From Rugamonas fusca (GTDB taxonomy: Bacteria; Pseudomonadota; Gammaproteobacteria; Burkholderiales; Burkholderiaceae_D): a stretch of 64,000 bases of DNA. The DNA lies in NCBI RefSeq assembly GCF_014042365.1, contig NZ_JACEZS010000001.1, forward strand, positions 558,001-622,000. The letters are read 5' to 3'. Below are positions 56,219 through 64,000 of the stretch, piece by piece. Position numbers and translations under genes: made by a program. Positions within the stretch are counted from its first letter, which is position 1; each line of letters opens with the position of its first letter. The notes below the pieces were generated by a model. That model worked only from the letters and a program-made list of their open reading frames with translations. It was not told the DNA's origin and did no database searches.

Positions 56219-56623
56219 ATGATGGGAACCACTTTGGATACTGAAATGAAACCGGGAAACCGGAAAGGGCGGCCGAACTATCCGGTCGAGTTCAAGCGAC
56301 AGCTCGCGGCCGCCGCGTGCGAAGCCGGGGTGTCGGTGTCGAAACTGTCGATGGCCAACGGGGTCAACGCAAACATGGTGATCAAGTGGCGGCGCGAGTA
56401 TCGCGCCGGGCTCCTTGACGATATGCCGGACGCGCGTACTACGTTGCTTCCGGTTGTGCTTACAGAAGCTTCACCGATGGCGGCGCCAACTGCGGCGACA
56501 GCCCGTGCACCCGCTACCGCGTCGATTGCGGTCGAGATCATCTTCGCCGATGCGGTGGTGCGCGTCCATGAGGGCGTCGACGCTGCGCTGCTTAGAACGA
56601 TCTTCCAGAGCTTGCGTCCATGA
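56219..56623 (+). CDS. tnpA: IS66 accessory protein TnpA
   Basis: A 134-residue IS66 Orf1 product with an HTH (RPNYPVEFKRQLAAAACEAG, VSKLSMANGVNANMVIKWRR). It overlaps the next gene by 4 bases (ATGA), as is usual for IS66. Alternative ATGs at 56222 and 56246 exist. Confidence 0.88.
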   Translation: MMGTTLDTEMKPGNRKGRPNYPVEFKRQLAAAACEAGVSVSKLSMANGVNANMVIKWRREYRAGLLDDMPDARTTLLPVVLTEASPMAAPTAATARAPATASIAVEIIFADAVVRVHEGVDAALLRTIFQSLRP

Positions 56624-56967
56624 TCGGGCTGCCGGCGGGCACACGCATCTGGATCGCTGCGGGCTTCACGGATATGCGCTGCGGCTTCAATGGCCTGGCG
56701 GCCAAGGTGGAGAGCGCGCTGTTGGACGATCCATTCAGCGGTCACGTCTTTGCGTTTCGTGGTCGACGCGGTAACGTGATCAAACTGCTGTGGTCCAGTG
56801 GCGATGGCCTGTGCATGTTTGCCAAGCGCCTCGAGCACGGCCGCTTCATCTGGCCGCAGGCGACCGAGGGCAAAGTCCATCTGACGCCAGCTCAACTGTC
56901 GATGCTCCTCGAAGGCATCAACTGGAAACAGCCCGAACGCACCGCGCCCCTCATGTCGGTGTTGTAA
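56620..56967 (+). CDS. tnpB: IS66 accessory protein TnpB
   Basis: A 115-residue IS66 Orf2 protein (LPAGTRIWIAAGFTDMRCG, GHVFAFRGRRGNVIKLLW, LEHGRFIWPQ). Full length and intact, needed with TnpA and TnpC for IS66 movement. Confidence 0.92.
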   Translation: MIGLPAGTRIWIAAGFTDMRCGFNGLAAKVESALLDDPFSGHVFAFRGRRGNVIKLLWSSGDGLCMFAKRLEHGRFIWPQATEGKVHLTPAQLSMLLEGINWKQPERTAPLMSVL

Positions 56968-56996
56968 ACGTTCAAACATGCGCGTAAACTGCGCGC

Positions 56997-58559
56997 ATGC
57001 CTTCCAGTCCCACCTCACTCCCCGACGATATTGAAGCCTTGAAAGCGCTGCTGATGCAGCGCGACGGCGAAGTCCAACAGCTGCGTGATACTGTCACAAC
57101 GCTGGAGCAGGCGCTCAATGTCCGTTCGCTGGAAATCGAGCAGCTCAAGCTCCAATTGGCCAAACTCAAGCGGATGCAGTTCGGTCGCAAGTCCGAAAAG
57201 CTCGACCGCAAGATCGAGCAACTGGAAACGCGGCTAGAGGATCTGCTTGCGGAGGATGGTGCCAGTGGGCAGAAAGCTGCGCTGCCAGGATCGAACGCGC
57301 GCAAGGCGGCGCGCCAGCCGCTGCCAGAACACTTGCTACGCGAAGACAATGTCATCGAACCAGCGGATCAGGCCTGTTCGGAATGCGGCGGCAAGCTCAA
57401 ACCCTTGGGCGAGGATGTATCCGAGCAGCTCGAGCTCATCGATTCGGCTTTCAAAGTGATTCGCCATATACGGCGCAAGAAGGCTTGTGCCTGCTGTGAT
57501 CACATCGTGCAGGCGCCAGCACCAAGCCGTCCTATCGAACGCGGCATCGCCGGACCAGGGTTGCTGGCGCACATACTCGTCGCCAAGTTCGCCGACCACC
57601 TGCCACTGTACCGCCAGTGCGCCATATACGCGCGTGACGGCGTCGAGCTTGACCGTTCGACGATGGCGCGCTGGGTCGGCGCTTGCGGGGCGCTGATGCG
57701 CCCTCTGGTCGATGCATTGCAGCGCTATGTGCTCCAGCCGGGCAAGATCCATTCGGATGACACGCCGATGCCGGTGCTGGCGCCGGGAAATGGTCAAACC
57801 AAGACTGCACGCTTGTGGGTCTACGTACGTGACGACCGGCGCTCCGGCTCAACGGCTGCGCCGGCCGCATGGTTCGCCTATACGCCGAATCGCCAAGGCC
57901 AGCATCCGCAGTCGCACCTGGCCAACTTTACCGGTGTTCTCCAGGCGGACGCATTTGCGGGCTACGATAAAATCTACGCCGATGGCCGCGTGCGCGAGGC
58001 AGCATGTATGGCGCACGCCCGCCGCAAGATCCATGATCTGCACGTGCGCAAGGCAACCGTGACAACGACCGAGGCGTTGCGGCGGATCGGCGAACTGTAT
58101 GCCATTGAAGAACACATCCGTGGTCAGCTACCAGATCACCGAAAGCGCATACGGCAAGAGCAGGCGCGGCCCTTGCTCGACGACTTTGAACTCTGGCTCA
58201 GGGCACGGCTGCTCACACTGTCGACCCAGTCCGACACGACGAAGGCCATCAACTACATGCTCAACCAGTGGCAGGCGCTGGTGTATTACTGCCATGATGG
58301 CTTGGCCGAGATCGACAACAACATCGCCGAGAACGCGCTCAGAACGTGCTGCCTTGGTCGCAAGAAGTTCCTGTTCATGGGCGCTGACAGCGGCGGCGAG
58401 CGCGCCGCAACGATGTACTCGCTGATCGTCAGCGCCAAGCTCAATGGCATCGATCCGCAGGTTTACCTACGCCATGTGCTAACTCGCATTGCCCCCGTTG
58501 GCCAGGCAAAATCCCCCACCCCAGGCCGGGTCAAAATCCCCCACCTCCTGACCGTTTAG
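56997..58559 (+). CDS. tnpC: IS66 transposase TnpC with replaced C-terminus
   Basis: A 520-residue IS66 transposase: leucine-zipper-like N-terminus, zinc motif region (CSECGGKLKPLG, ACACCDHIVQ), and the DDE residues in IHSDDTPMPVL, QADAFAGYDKIY and NNIAENALR. After YLRHVLTRIA the family ending is lost; the last 20 residues (PVGQAKSPTPGRVKIPHLL) are translated from an IS21-type end inserted or recombined here. The catalytic core is whole, but the right end of IS66 is gone, so this copy is immobile. Confidence 0.88.
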   Translation: MPSSPTSLPDDIEALKALLMQRDGEVQQLRDTVTTLEQALNVRSLEIEQLKLQLAKLKRMQFGRKSEKLDRKIEQLETRLEDLLAEDGASGQKAALPGSNARKAARQPLPEHLLREDNVIEPADQACSECGGKLKPLGEDVSEQLELIDSAFKVIRHIRRKKACACCDHIVQAPAPSRPIERGIAGPGLLAHILVAKFADHLPLYRQCAIYARDGVELDRSTMARWVGACGALMRPLVDALQRYVLQPGKIHSDDTPMPVLAPGNGQTKTARLWVYVRDDRRSGSTAAPAAWFAYTPNRQGQHPQSHLANFTGVLQADAFAGYDKIYADGRVREAACMAHARRKIHDLHVRKATVTTTEALRRIGELYAIEEHIRGQLPDHRKRIRQEQARPLLDDFELWLRARLLTLSTQSDTTKAINYMLNQWQALVYYCHDGLAEIDNNIAENALRTCCLGRKKFLFMGADSGGERAATMYSLIVSAKLNGIDPQVYLRHVLTRIAPVGQAKSPTPGRVKIPHLLTV

Positions 58560-58804
58560 CGCTGCCGTAGGCTGCCGGTCTCCGGAGAGTAATCCCGCTG
58601 GCAGGACGTAACCTTACCCCTTCAACCATCGAAGGGGAGTATGGAAGGGTGAACGTCTTGAAACCAAACAAACGCACCACAGTCGCCACGCTGCTGGCGA
58701 ACGGCGCCAGCCAGCGCGAGATAGCGCGGCTGACCAGGGTGAACCGCAAAATTATCCGCCGGGGGAGCGCTCTGGCATTGTCCTCCGCAAGGTGTGGAGG
58801 ATGA
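58500..58804 (+). mobile_element. IS21-family end with IstA N-terminal fragment
   Basis: Begins with repeated AAAATCCCCCAC motifs (about 58509 and 58532), typical of IS21 multiple terminal repeats. From GTG 58649 it encodes VNVLKPNKRTTVATLL and GASQREIARLTRVNRKIIRR, the IstA HTH, then is cut off and stops at 58804. The rest of istA and istB are missing. Confidence 0.72.
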
Positions 58805-58828
58805 AATCTGCTAAAGGCGACACTGGCG

Positions 58829-59815
58829 TTAATGCGTGTCTTGCCAGCGGCGCCGTACCAAATCAACTTCGGGCAGAAGATCTAAGAAAAGATCGACCAA
58901 GTGCGGATCGAAGTGTTTGCCGCGCTGCGCCACTAGATATTCGATGACCTGGTCCAGCGGCCATGGTTCCTTGTAGGGTCGGGATGATGTCAAGGCATCA
59001 AACACGTCGGCGATCGCCACGATCCGCGCGCAGATGTCGATTTGCTCTCCCGCCAGCCCACGCGGATAGCCGCTGCCATCGTATTTTTCGTGGTGTTCAA
59101 GCGCGATGCGGTATGCCAGTTGCAGCATACCGGACGAATCTTCGCCAAGGATGTCTGCGCCGATCGCTGCATGGCGCTGCATAATCGCCCACTCTTCGGC
59201 ATCCAGCTTGCCGGGTTTGAGCAGGACCTGGTCGGGAATACCAATCTTGCCTACATCGTGCATTGGGGCCGCGTGCAGCAATTCGTCGGCCAGTTCCTCG
59301 CTCAAGCCTGCCGCCAGCGCTAGTAGGCGCGCATAATGACTCATTCGGATAACGTGCATGCCGGTTTCATTGTCGCGGTACTCGGCGGCACGTCCCAACC
59401 GCTGCACGATCGCCAGCCGGCTGGTCAGCAGCTCTTCGACCCGCACCAGTGACAGATGGGTGCGCACGCGCGCCTGCACGATGGGCGGGCTGACCGGCTT
59501 GCTGATGTAATCGACCGCGCCGCAGCCGAAGCCCAACAGCTCGTCGGCCACGTCGCTCTGACTGGTGACGAAGATCACCGGAATGCCGGCCGTGGCCGGA
59601 TCGGCCTTGAGCCGGCGACACACGTCGTAGCCACCCAGTCCGGGCATCACCACGTCCAGCAGGATCAGCGCCGGCATCTTCTCGCGCGCCAGCACCTGCG
59701 CGCGCTCGCCGTCCTTGGCCAGCAACAGGCGGTAGTCATCGCCCAGGATCTGGTCCAGCAATTGCAGGTTGCCGGCTTCGTCGTCCACCGCCAGTATCAA
59801 CTTTTTGTCCATCAT
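58829..59815 (-). CDS. HD-GYP response regulator, c-di-GMP phosphodiesterase
   Basis: A 328-residue RpfG-like protein. Receiver domain at 1-120 with phospho-acceptor Asp in LILLDVVMPGLGGYD; HD-GYP domain at about 140-320 with MHDVGKIGIPD, the HAAIGADIL helix, and HHEKYDGSGYPRGL, retaining HD and GYP residues for c-di-GMP hydrolysis. It ends next to the IS21 remnant but is complete. It lies 27 bases after the double-receiver kinase gene and is probably its output. Confidence 0.93.
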   Translation of the reverse strand: MMDKKLILAVDDEAGNLQLLDQILGDDYRLLLAKDGERAQVLAREKMPALILLDVVMPGLGGYDVCRRLKADPATAGIPVIFVTSQSDVADELLGFGCGAVDYISKPVSPPIVQARVRTHLSLVRVEELLTSRLAIVQRLGRAAEYRDNETGMHVIRMSHYARLLALAAGLSEELADELLHAAPMHDVGKIGIPDQVLLKPGKLDAEEWAIMQRHAAIGADILGEDSSGMLQLAYRIALEHHEKYDGSGYPRGLAGEQIDICARIVAIADVFDALTSSRPYKEPWPLDQVIEYLVAQRGKHFDPHLVDLFLDLLPEVDLVRRRWQDTH

Positions 59816-59842
59816 GAAATCCTTTCGTGAAAGATAACAGGG

Positions 59843-61474
59843 CTATGGCGTCGGCAATGTGACGGTCACCACGGTGCGGTCTAGTGCGTCGTCACAGTCG
59901 AGCACGATCCGCCCGCCCTGCGCTTCCACCAGCAACTTGGCGGAATAGGTGCCGAGGCCGGATCCACCGCTCTTATTGGTTACGTATTTGGTAAACAGTC
60001 GATGACGCATGGCCGGTGCCACCACGCCTTGGTTCGCCACCACTACTGTCAGTATTGCGCCGGGCAGGAGCCACAGTTGCACCGCAGAGAACGGCGGCGC
60101 GGCCTCGCAGGCATTCTTCAGCAGGTTATGAAACACCGCGTTGTACAGTAGCGCATCGCCGACGGTGTCCGCCCCGACGGCGGTTTCGCATTCGATACGG
60201 ATATCCTTGCTGGTGAAGCTGGCTTGGGCCAGCGCCGCCACCTGCGCCAGCAGCGGAGCCAACGCCACCGGCGTGCTGCGGCGTGTATAGCGCCCTGTCT
60301 CGATCTTGAACAGCTCAGCTGATAGCGTGATACTGTCCAAGGCATCGTTGCTGCTGCGGGCGATCAGTTTCGCCAGTTCCTTTTGCCCGGGCGGTAGCTG
60401 CGCGACATCGGACAGCTGCTCGGCCAAGCGATCGGCCAGGCCGGCCACACCGGCCAATGGCCCGCGCAGGTCGTGCCGCAGCATGCGGTCGATGTCTTCG
60501 CGCAGACGCGCCTGAGCCAGCATTTCGTCGTACTCACCCTGGCGCTCTTTCTGCCGGTGGATCCAGCGGGCGAAATTCTGCACCCGCAGTTTTAACAAGT
60601 CGGGATCGATCGGCTTGGTGATGTAGTCGACCGCGCCGAGACTTAAGCCGCGTCGCTGCGCCGCCACGTCGTCCATTGCGGTCACGAAGATGATCGGCAG
60701 GTGTTCGCAGTTGGGATGGGCGCGAAGCTGCCGTGCCAGCTCAAAGCCGTCCATGCCCGGCATCATGACGTCTAGCAGCAGCAGATCGGGCGGCGTGATT
60801 GAGGTGCAGATGGCCAAAGCCTTCTCGCCGTTGTGTGCCAGACGGACCTTGAAATTGTCCTCGAATATGCGCGAGATAAGGCGCAGGTTGTCGGGTGTAT
60901 CATCCACAGCTAGAATCGACAGGCGCGTGTCCAGATCGGGCTCCAGTTCCGCTGCCGCTGCTGCCGCTGCCGCTGCTGCCGCCGACGCAGCAGCCTCCGC
61001 CGCTTCGGCAGCCGCGATCGCGGCTGCCGCGGCATCGCGCGCGGCCTGCTGCTCTGCTTCGGCTGCGGCGCGCACAGCGGCCTTCAACCGCTCGCTGCGT
61101 TGCAACACCTTGATCACCTTATCGCCCAGCCGGGTGGTCGTGTAGGGTTTGACCAGCAGGTCGGACACCCCGTTGGCGATCGCTTCCTGCACCCGGCCAT
61201 GCTGCGACTCCGCTGTCACCATGATGATCGGCAGCGAACCAAGATGCGCATCCGCGCGTACCGCCTTGAGCAGGTCGATGCCGCTCATGACCGGCATGTT
61301 CCAATCAGCCAGCACCAGGTCGAAGTGCTGGCTGCGCAGCAGCTTGAGCGCGGCCTGGCCATCTTGGGCCTGCTCGATATGTAGCGCGCCCAGCGCGCGC
61401 AACTGGTCGACGGTGAGCTTGCGCATTACTTCCATATCGTCGACCACCAGAAAGCGGATCGCTCCCAGGCTCAT
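59843..61474 (-). CDS. Double-receiver histidine kinase
   Basis: A 543-residue protein with two N-terminal receivers (Asp in [13 protein letters not shown] and in [14 protein letters not shown]) joined by an Ala-rich linker of about 50 residues (120-170). A kinase module follows: H-box [17 protein letters not shown]-box [11 protein letters not shown] and G-box [17 protein letters not shown]. No membrane segment or sensor domain, so it is a soluble relay protein. It overlaps the upstream hybrid kinase by 4 bases (ATGA). The likely path is hybrid kinase to this protein to the HD-GYP regulator. Confidence 0.9.
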   Translation of the reverse strand: MSLGAIRFLVVDDMEVMRKLTVDQLRALGALHIEQAQDGQAALKLLRSQHFDLVLADWNMPVMSGIDLLKAVRADAHLGSLPIIMVTAESQHGRVQEAIANGVSDLLVKPYTTTRLGDKVIKVLQRSERLKAAVRAAAEAEQQAARDAAAAAIAAAEAAEAAASAAAAAAAAAAAELEPDLDTRLSILAVDDTPDNLRLISRIFEDNFKVRLAHNGEKALAICTSITPPDLLLLDVMMPGMDGFELARQLRAHPNCEHLPIIFVTAMDDVAAQRRGLSLGAVDYITKPIDPDLLKLRVQNFARWIHRQKERQGEYDEMLAQARLREDIDRMLRHDLRGPLAGVAGLADRLAEQLSDVAQLPPGQKELAKLIARSSNDALDSITLSAELFKIETGRYTRRSTPVALAPLLAQVAALAQASFTSKDIRIECETAVGADTVGDALLYNAVFHNLLKNACEAAPPFSAVQLWLLPGAILTVVVANQGVVAPAMRHRLFTKYVTNKSGGSGLGTYSAKLLVEAQGGRIVLDCDDALDRTVVTVTLPTP

Positions 61475-64000
61475 GCTGCCCCCTCTTCCACGTTGGCCTG
61501 GCTGGCGCGCCAGGCTTCAGACAACAGGCCATGGGCCTGCTCGAAGTCAAACTGCTCCAGCGCGGCCGCGACGGCGGCCGCACTGTCGCCGAAGGCGCCC
61601 GCCAGCAGTCCGGTATGCTCCTGCAGCAGGCGCTCGGCCTGTGAGTCGTTATCGGCCAACAAAAGCAGCAAGCGTGGACAAACGCTTGCCAACAGTTGCC
61701 GATCTTCGGCGCTCATCAGAGCCGGCTGCGCCGTCTCGGCCCGCTCCGGGAACGCCGCCACGATAGCGGTCAGCACCCGCTCCAGCTCCAGTACCAGCGC
61801 CACCTGACGGGCCTCCAGCTCTTGTGGGGTTTCACGTCCCAGCGCTTGCTCCATCTGCTGCGCCAGCATCTGAACCTTGACCGCGCCGATATTGCCGGCC
61901 ACGCCGCGCAAAGTGTGCAGCAAGGCACCCGCGCCACTGCGGTCGCTCACTTCCAGGCAGTCCGACAGCCGTACCGGCAAACTACCCTGGTCGCGCACGA
62001 AGGTGTGCAGCATCTTGCGATAGGCGGCCTGCTTGCCCAGCATGCGCCGCAGGCCAGCCGCCGTGTCCAGGCCGGCGATATGCGGTATGGTGGTAGTCGA
62101 TGCGGCAGGCCTTGGCGCTGCCGCGGGCGCAGCTTCGCTGCCGACCGGTCGCGCAGGGATCCAGCGCAGCAACTGCGCCCATAGCGCCTCTGGCTCGATA
62201 GGCTTGCCAACGAAGTCATTCATACCAGCCTCGCGGCAGCGCTCGCGGTCTTCGGTCAGCACGTTGGCGGTCATGGCGACAATGGGCAGGTCGGCGTAGC
62301 GACCGTCGGCTCGGATCGCCTCGGTGGCCTGCAAACCATTCATGACCGGCATTTGCATGTCCATCAGCACCAGGTCATAGTGCTGCCGGTCCAACATGGT
62401 CAGGCATTCGGCGCCATGATTGGCGATGTCGACCTGCAGTCCGGCACCAACCAGCATTTCTCTCGCCACCTGCTGATTCACTTCGTTATCCTCGACCAGC
62501 AGCACGCGCGCGCCGTGGATGCTCGGTAGGCTGGCCACAGCCACCGGCGGCAGCGCTTCATCCGGCACCTGGTCCGGTTCCAGGTTGGCCAAGTGCATCA
62601 TGGTGTCGAACAGCAGCGAACCGTTGACCGGCTTGCTCAGCACTTGTTCGATGCCCAGAAAGGCTGCCTGTTGGCGCAACTCGTGCCGCGCGTGCGCGCT
62701 CAGCACCGCCAGGTGCGGCGGCTGGGCCAACGGCAGCGCCTGGATCGCCTTGGCGGTCTGCACCCCGTCCAATCCCGGCATCTGCCAGTCCAGCAGCACA
62801 AACTGATAGGGCTGCCTGCTAACGTCGGCCTGCTCCAGCAGGCGCAGCGCTTCGCTACCGCTGGCGGCAAAGCCGACCTCCAGGCCCAGCGCGCGCAATT
62901 GATTGCCGACCAGCTGGCGGGCGCTGGCTTCGTCATCGACGACCAGCACTGTCAAGCCCTTCAAGCCGGCGTGGCGCAGGCGACGCTGGCTACACTTGGT
63001 CCCGAGCCAGGCCGTGAACCAAAAGGTACTGCCCTCGCCCGGCACGCTGTCAACCCCAACTTCGCCGCCCATCAGCGCGGCAAGCTTGCGCGAGATCGCC
63101 AAGCCCAGGCCAGTGCCGCCATACTTGCGCGAGATCGAGGTATCGGCCTGGCTAAACGACTGGAACAGATTGGCGCGCTGCTCCGGTGTCAGGCCGATGC
63201 CGGTGTCGCTGACGCTAAAGCACAGCAAGGCGTCATCACCGTCGCGCTCCATTAGTTGGACCGCCAGCATGACCGTACCTTCGTGGGTAAATTTGACCGC
63301 ATTGCTGGCGAAGTTGATCAGGATCTGGCCCAGCCGCAAGGGATCGCCGCTCAGCTCGTGCGGCACTTCGGGCCCTACTTCGAGGAACAATTGCAGGCCG
63401 CGCTTGTGGGCCTGCTCGCTGACCAGGCCGACCACATTATCGAGCACGCTGTCGAGGTTAAAGTCGATGCGCTCGACCGCCATCTGGCCTGCTTCGATCT
63501 TCGAATAATCCAGGATGTCATTGATGATGCCTAGCAGATGCTGGCCGGCGCGCTGAATCTTGCTCACATAGTCGCGCTGGCGTGCCGACAGGTCTGACCG
63601 CAGCGCCAGGTGCGACATACCCAGGATGGCGTTCATCGGGGTGCGGATCTCGTGGCTCATATTGGCCAGGAAGCTGGACTTCACCTGCGAGGCGGCTTCG
63701 GCCACCTCCTTGGCGTGCCGCAGCACCTGCTCGGTCGCGCGCGCCGCCGTCACATCCTCGAAGAAGCCGCTCCAGACACCACGCTTGCCCGGCGCCGTGT
63801 GCGCGCGTGCGTGCCAACGCACCCAGCGCTGCTGGCCGTCCCACTCCACAGGTACCACGGTGTCGATGATGCCTGTGCCGTCGCCGAGTTGCTGCCAGTC
63901 GAGTGCAGCGCGCAATTCGGCCGCCACCTGCGGTTCCACATGGCGCCAGCAGGCCTGGGCATCCTGCATTAGTTCGGACGCATCCACTCCGATGAGCTCG
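61471..64000 (-). CDS. Hybrid histidine kinase with two receivers and HPt, 5' end outside window
   Basis: At least 842 residues; the frame remains open to the window edge, so an N-terminal sensor region is missing. Visible order: end of a PAS/PAC domain ([18 protein letters not shown]), H-box [20 protein letters not shown]-box [14 protein letters not shown]-box [18 protein letters not shown], receiver 1 ([11 protein letters not shown]), receiver 2 ([13 protein letters not shown]), and a C-terminal HPt domain with its His in [15 protein letters not shown] BarA/ArcB-like multistep phosphorelay enzyme. It heads the three-gene relay operon. Confidence 0.93.
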   Translation of the reverse strand, partial: ELIGVDASELMQDAQACWRHVEPQVAAELRAALDWQQLGDGTGIIDTVVPVEWDGQQRWVRWHARAHTAPGKRGVWSGFFEDVTAARATEQVLRHAKEVAEAASQVKSSFLANMSHEIRTPMNAILGMSHLALRSDLSARQRDYVSKIQRAGQHLLGIINDILDYSKIEAGQMAVERIDFNLDSVLDNVVGLVSEQAHKRGLQLFLEVGPEVPHELSGDPLRLGQILINFASNAVKFTHEGTVMLAVQLMERDGDDALLCFSVSDTGIGLTPEQRANLFQSFSQADTSISRKYGGTGLGLAISRKLAALMGGEVGVDSVPGEGSTFWFTAWLGTKCSQRRLRHAGLKGLTVLVVDDEASARQLVGNQLRALGLEVGFAASGSEALRLLEQADVSRQPYQFVLLDWQMPGLDGVQTAKAIQALPLAQPPHLAVLSAHARHELRQQAAFLGIEQVLSKPVNGSLLFDTMMHLANLEPDQVPDEALPPVAVASLPSIHGARVLLVEDNEVNQQVAREMLVGAGLQVDIANHGAECLTMLDRQHYDLVLMDMQMPVMNGLQATEAIRADGRYADLPIVAMTANVLTEDRERCREAGMNDFVGKPIEPEALWAQLLRWIPARPVGSEAAPAAAPRPAASTTTIPHIAGLDTAAGLRRMLGKQAAYRKMLHTFVRDQGSLPVRLSDCLEVSDRSGAGALLHTLRGVAGNIGAVKVQMLAQQMEQALGRETPQELEARQVALVLELERVLTAIVAAFPERAETAQPALMSAEDRQLLASVCPRLLLLLADNDSQAERLLQEHTGLLAGAFGDSAAAVAAALEQFDFEQAHGLLSEAWRASQANVEEGAA

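Overview
The window is high-GC DNA from a Gram-negative proteobacterium: there are two TonB receptors, outer-membrane barrels, a porin and an RND-type exporter. The ben/cat genes, IS content and KfrA-type regulator fit a betaproteobacterium of the Burkholderiales, perhaps Oxalobacteraceae (Massilia-like). That placement is an inference; no rRNA or other marker gene is present.

The layout falls into four blocks. (1) 1-27.7 kb is accessory DNA: a Tn3-family transposase running in from the left, a TonB receptor with a small DUF2946-like protein, a chimeric recombinase remnant, and a minus-strand operon (DUF2946, CATCGC-type barrel, TlpA thioredoxin). Next comes a compact plus-strand cluster (10.1-22.3 kb), then a KfrA/tyrosine-recombinase pair, an orphan HNH-like gene and a Mu head-protein remnant. 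(2) 27.7-38.1 kb is aromatic catabolism: catB-catC-catA-benA-benB-benC-benD on the minus strand with a divergent LysR regulator. benD is cut off at its 3' end exactly where the accessory DNA begins. A GST plus dehydrogenase insert and an AraC regulator follow. (3) 38.2-52.5 kb is a catabolic and transport block for an unidentified, probably hydrophobic acid: SMP-30 lactonase, SCP-x thiolase, CoA ligase, MMPL/RND transporter, YCF48 protein, DUF1329, DUF1302, cyclase, metallo-beta-lactamase-fold hydrolase, porin and a small PstS-like protein. (4) From 52.6 kb rightward lies an island inserted in a tRNA-Pro(GGG) gene: tRNA 3' fragment with its own terminator, integrase, IS3, IS66 and IS21 remnants and a truncated ArdC-like gene. 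It is followed by a c-di-GMP/phosphorelay operon (HD-GYP regulator, double-receiver kinase, hybrid kinase) that runs off the right edge.

The most interesting system is 10.1-22.3 kb. It joins a sulfur-carrier thiocarboxylation set (MoeZ-like E1 with rhodanese, JAMM peptidase, MoaD/ThiS carrier with a 14-residue tail after GlyGly, tandem CaiB-like protein, acyl-AMP ligase) to an MFS exporter, a GH88-like protein, an acyl-CoA-dehydrogenase-like enzyme, a His-rich periplasmic protein and a TonB receptor. The enzyme logic matches thioquinolobactin (qbs) and PDTC (pdt) biosynthesis, but the dedicated acid-forming genes of those pathways are not here. I infer a thiocarboxylate metallophore, plausibly for copper because of the DUF2946 and His-rich proteins. 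The cluster is bracketed by directly repeated ISL3-type ends.
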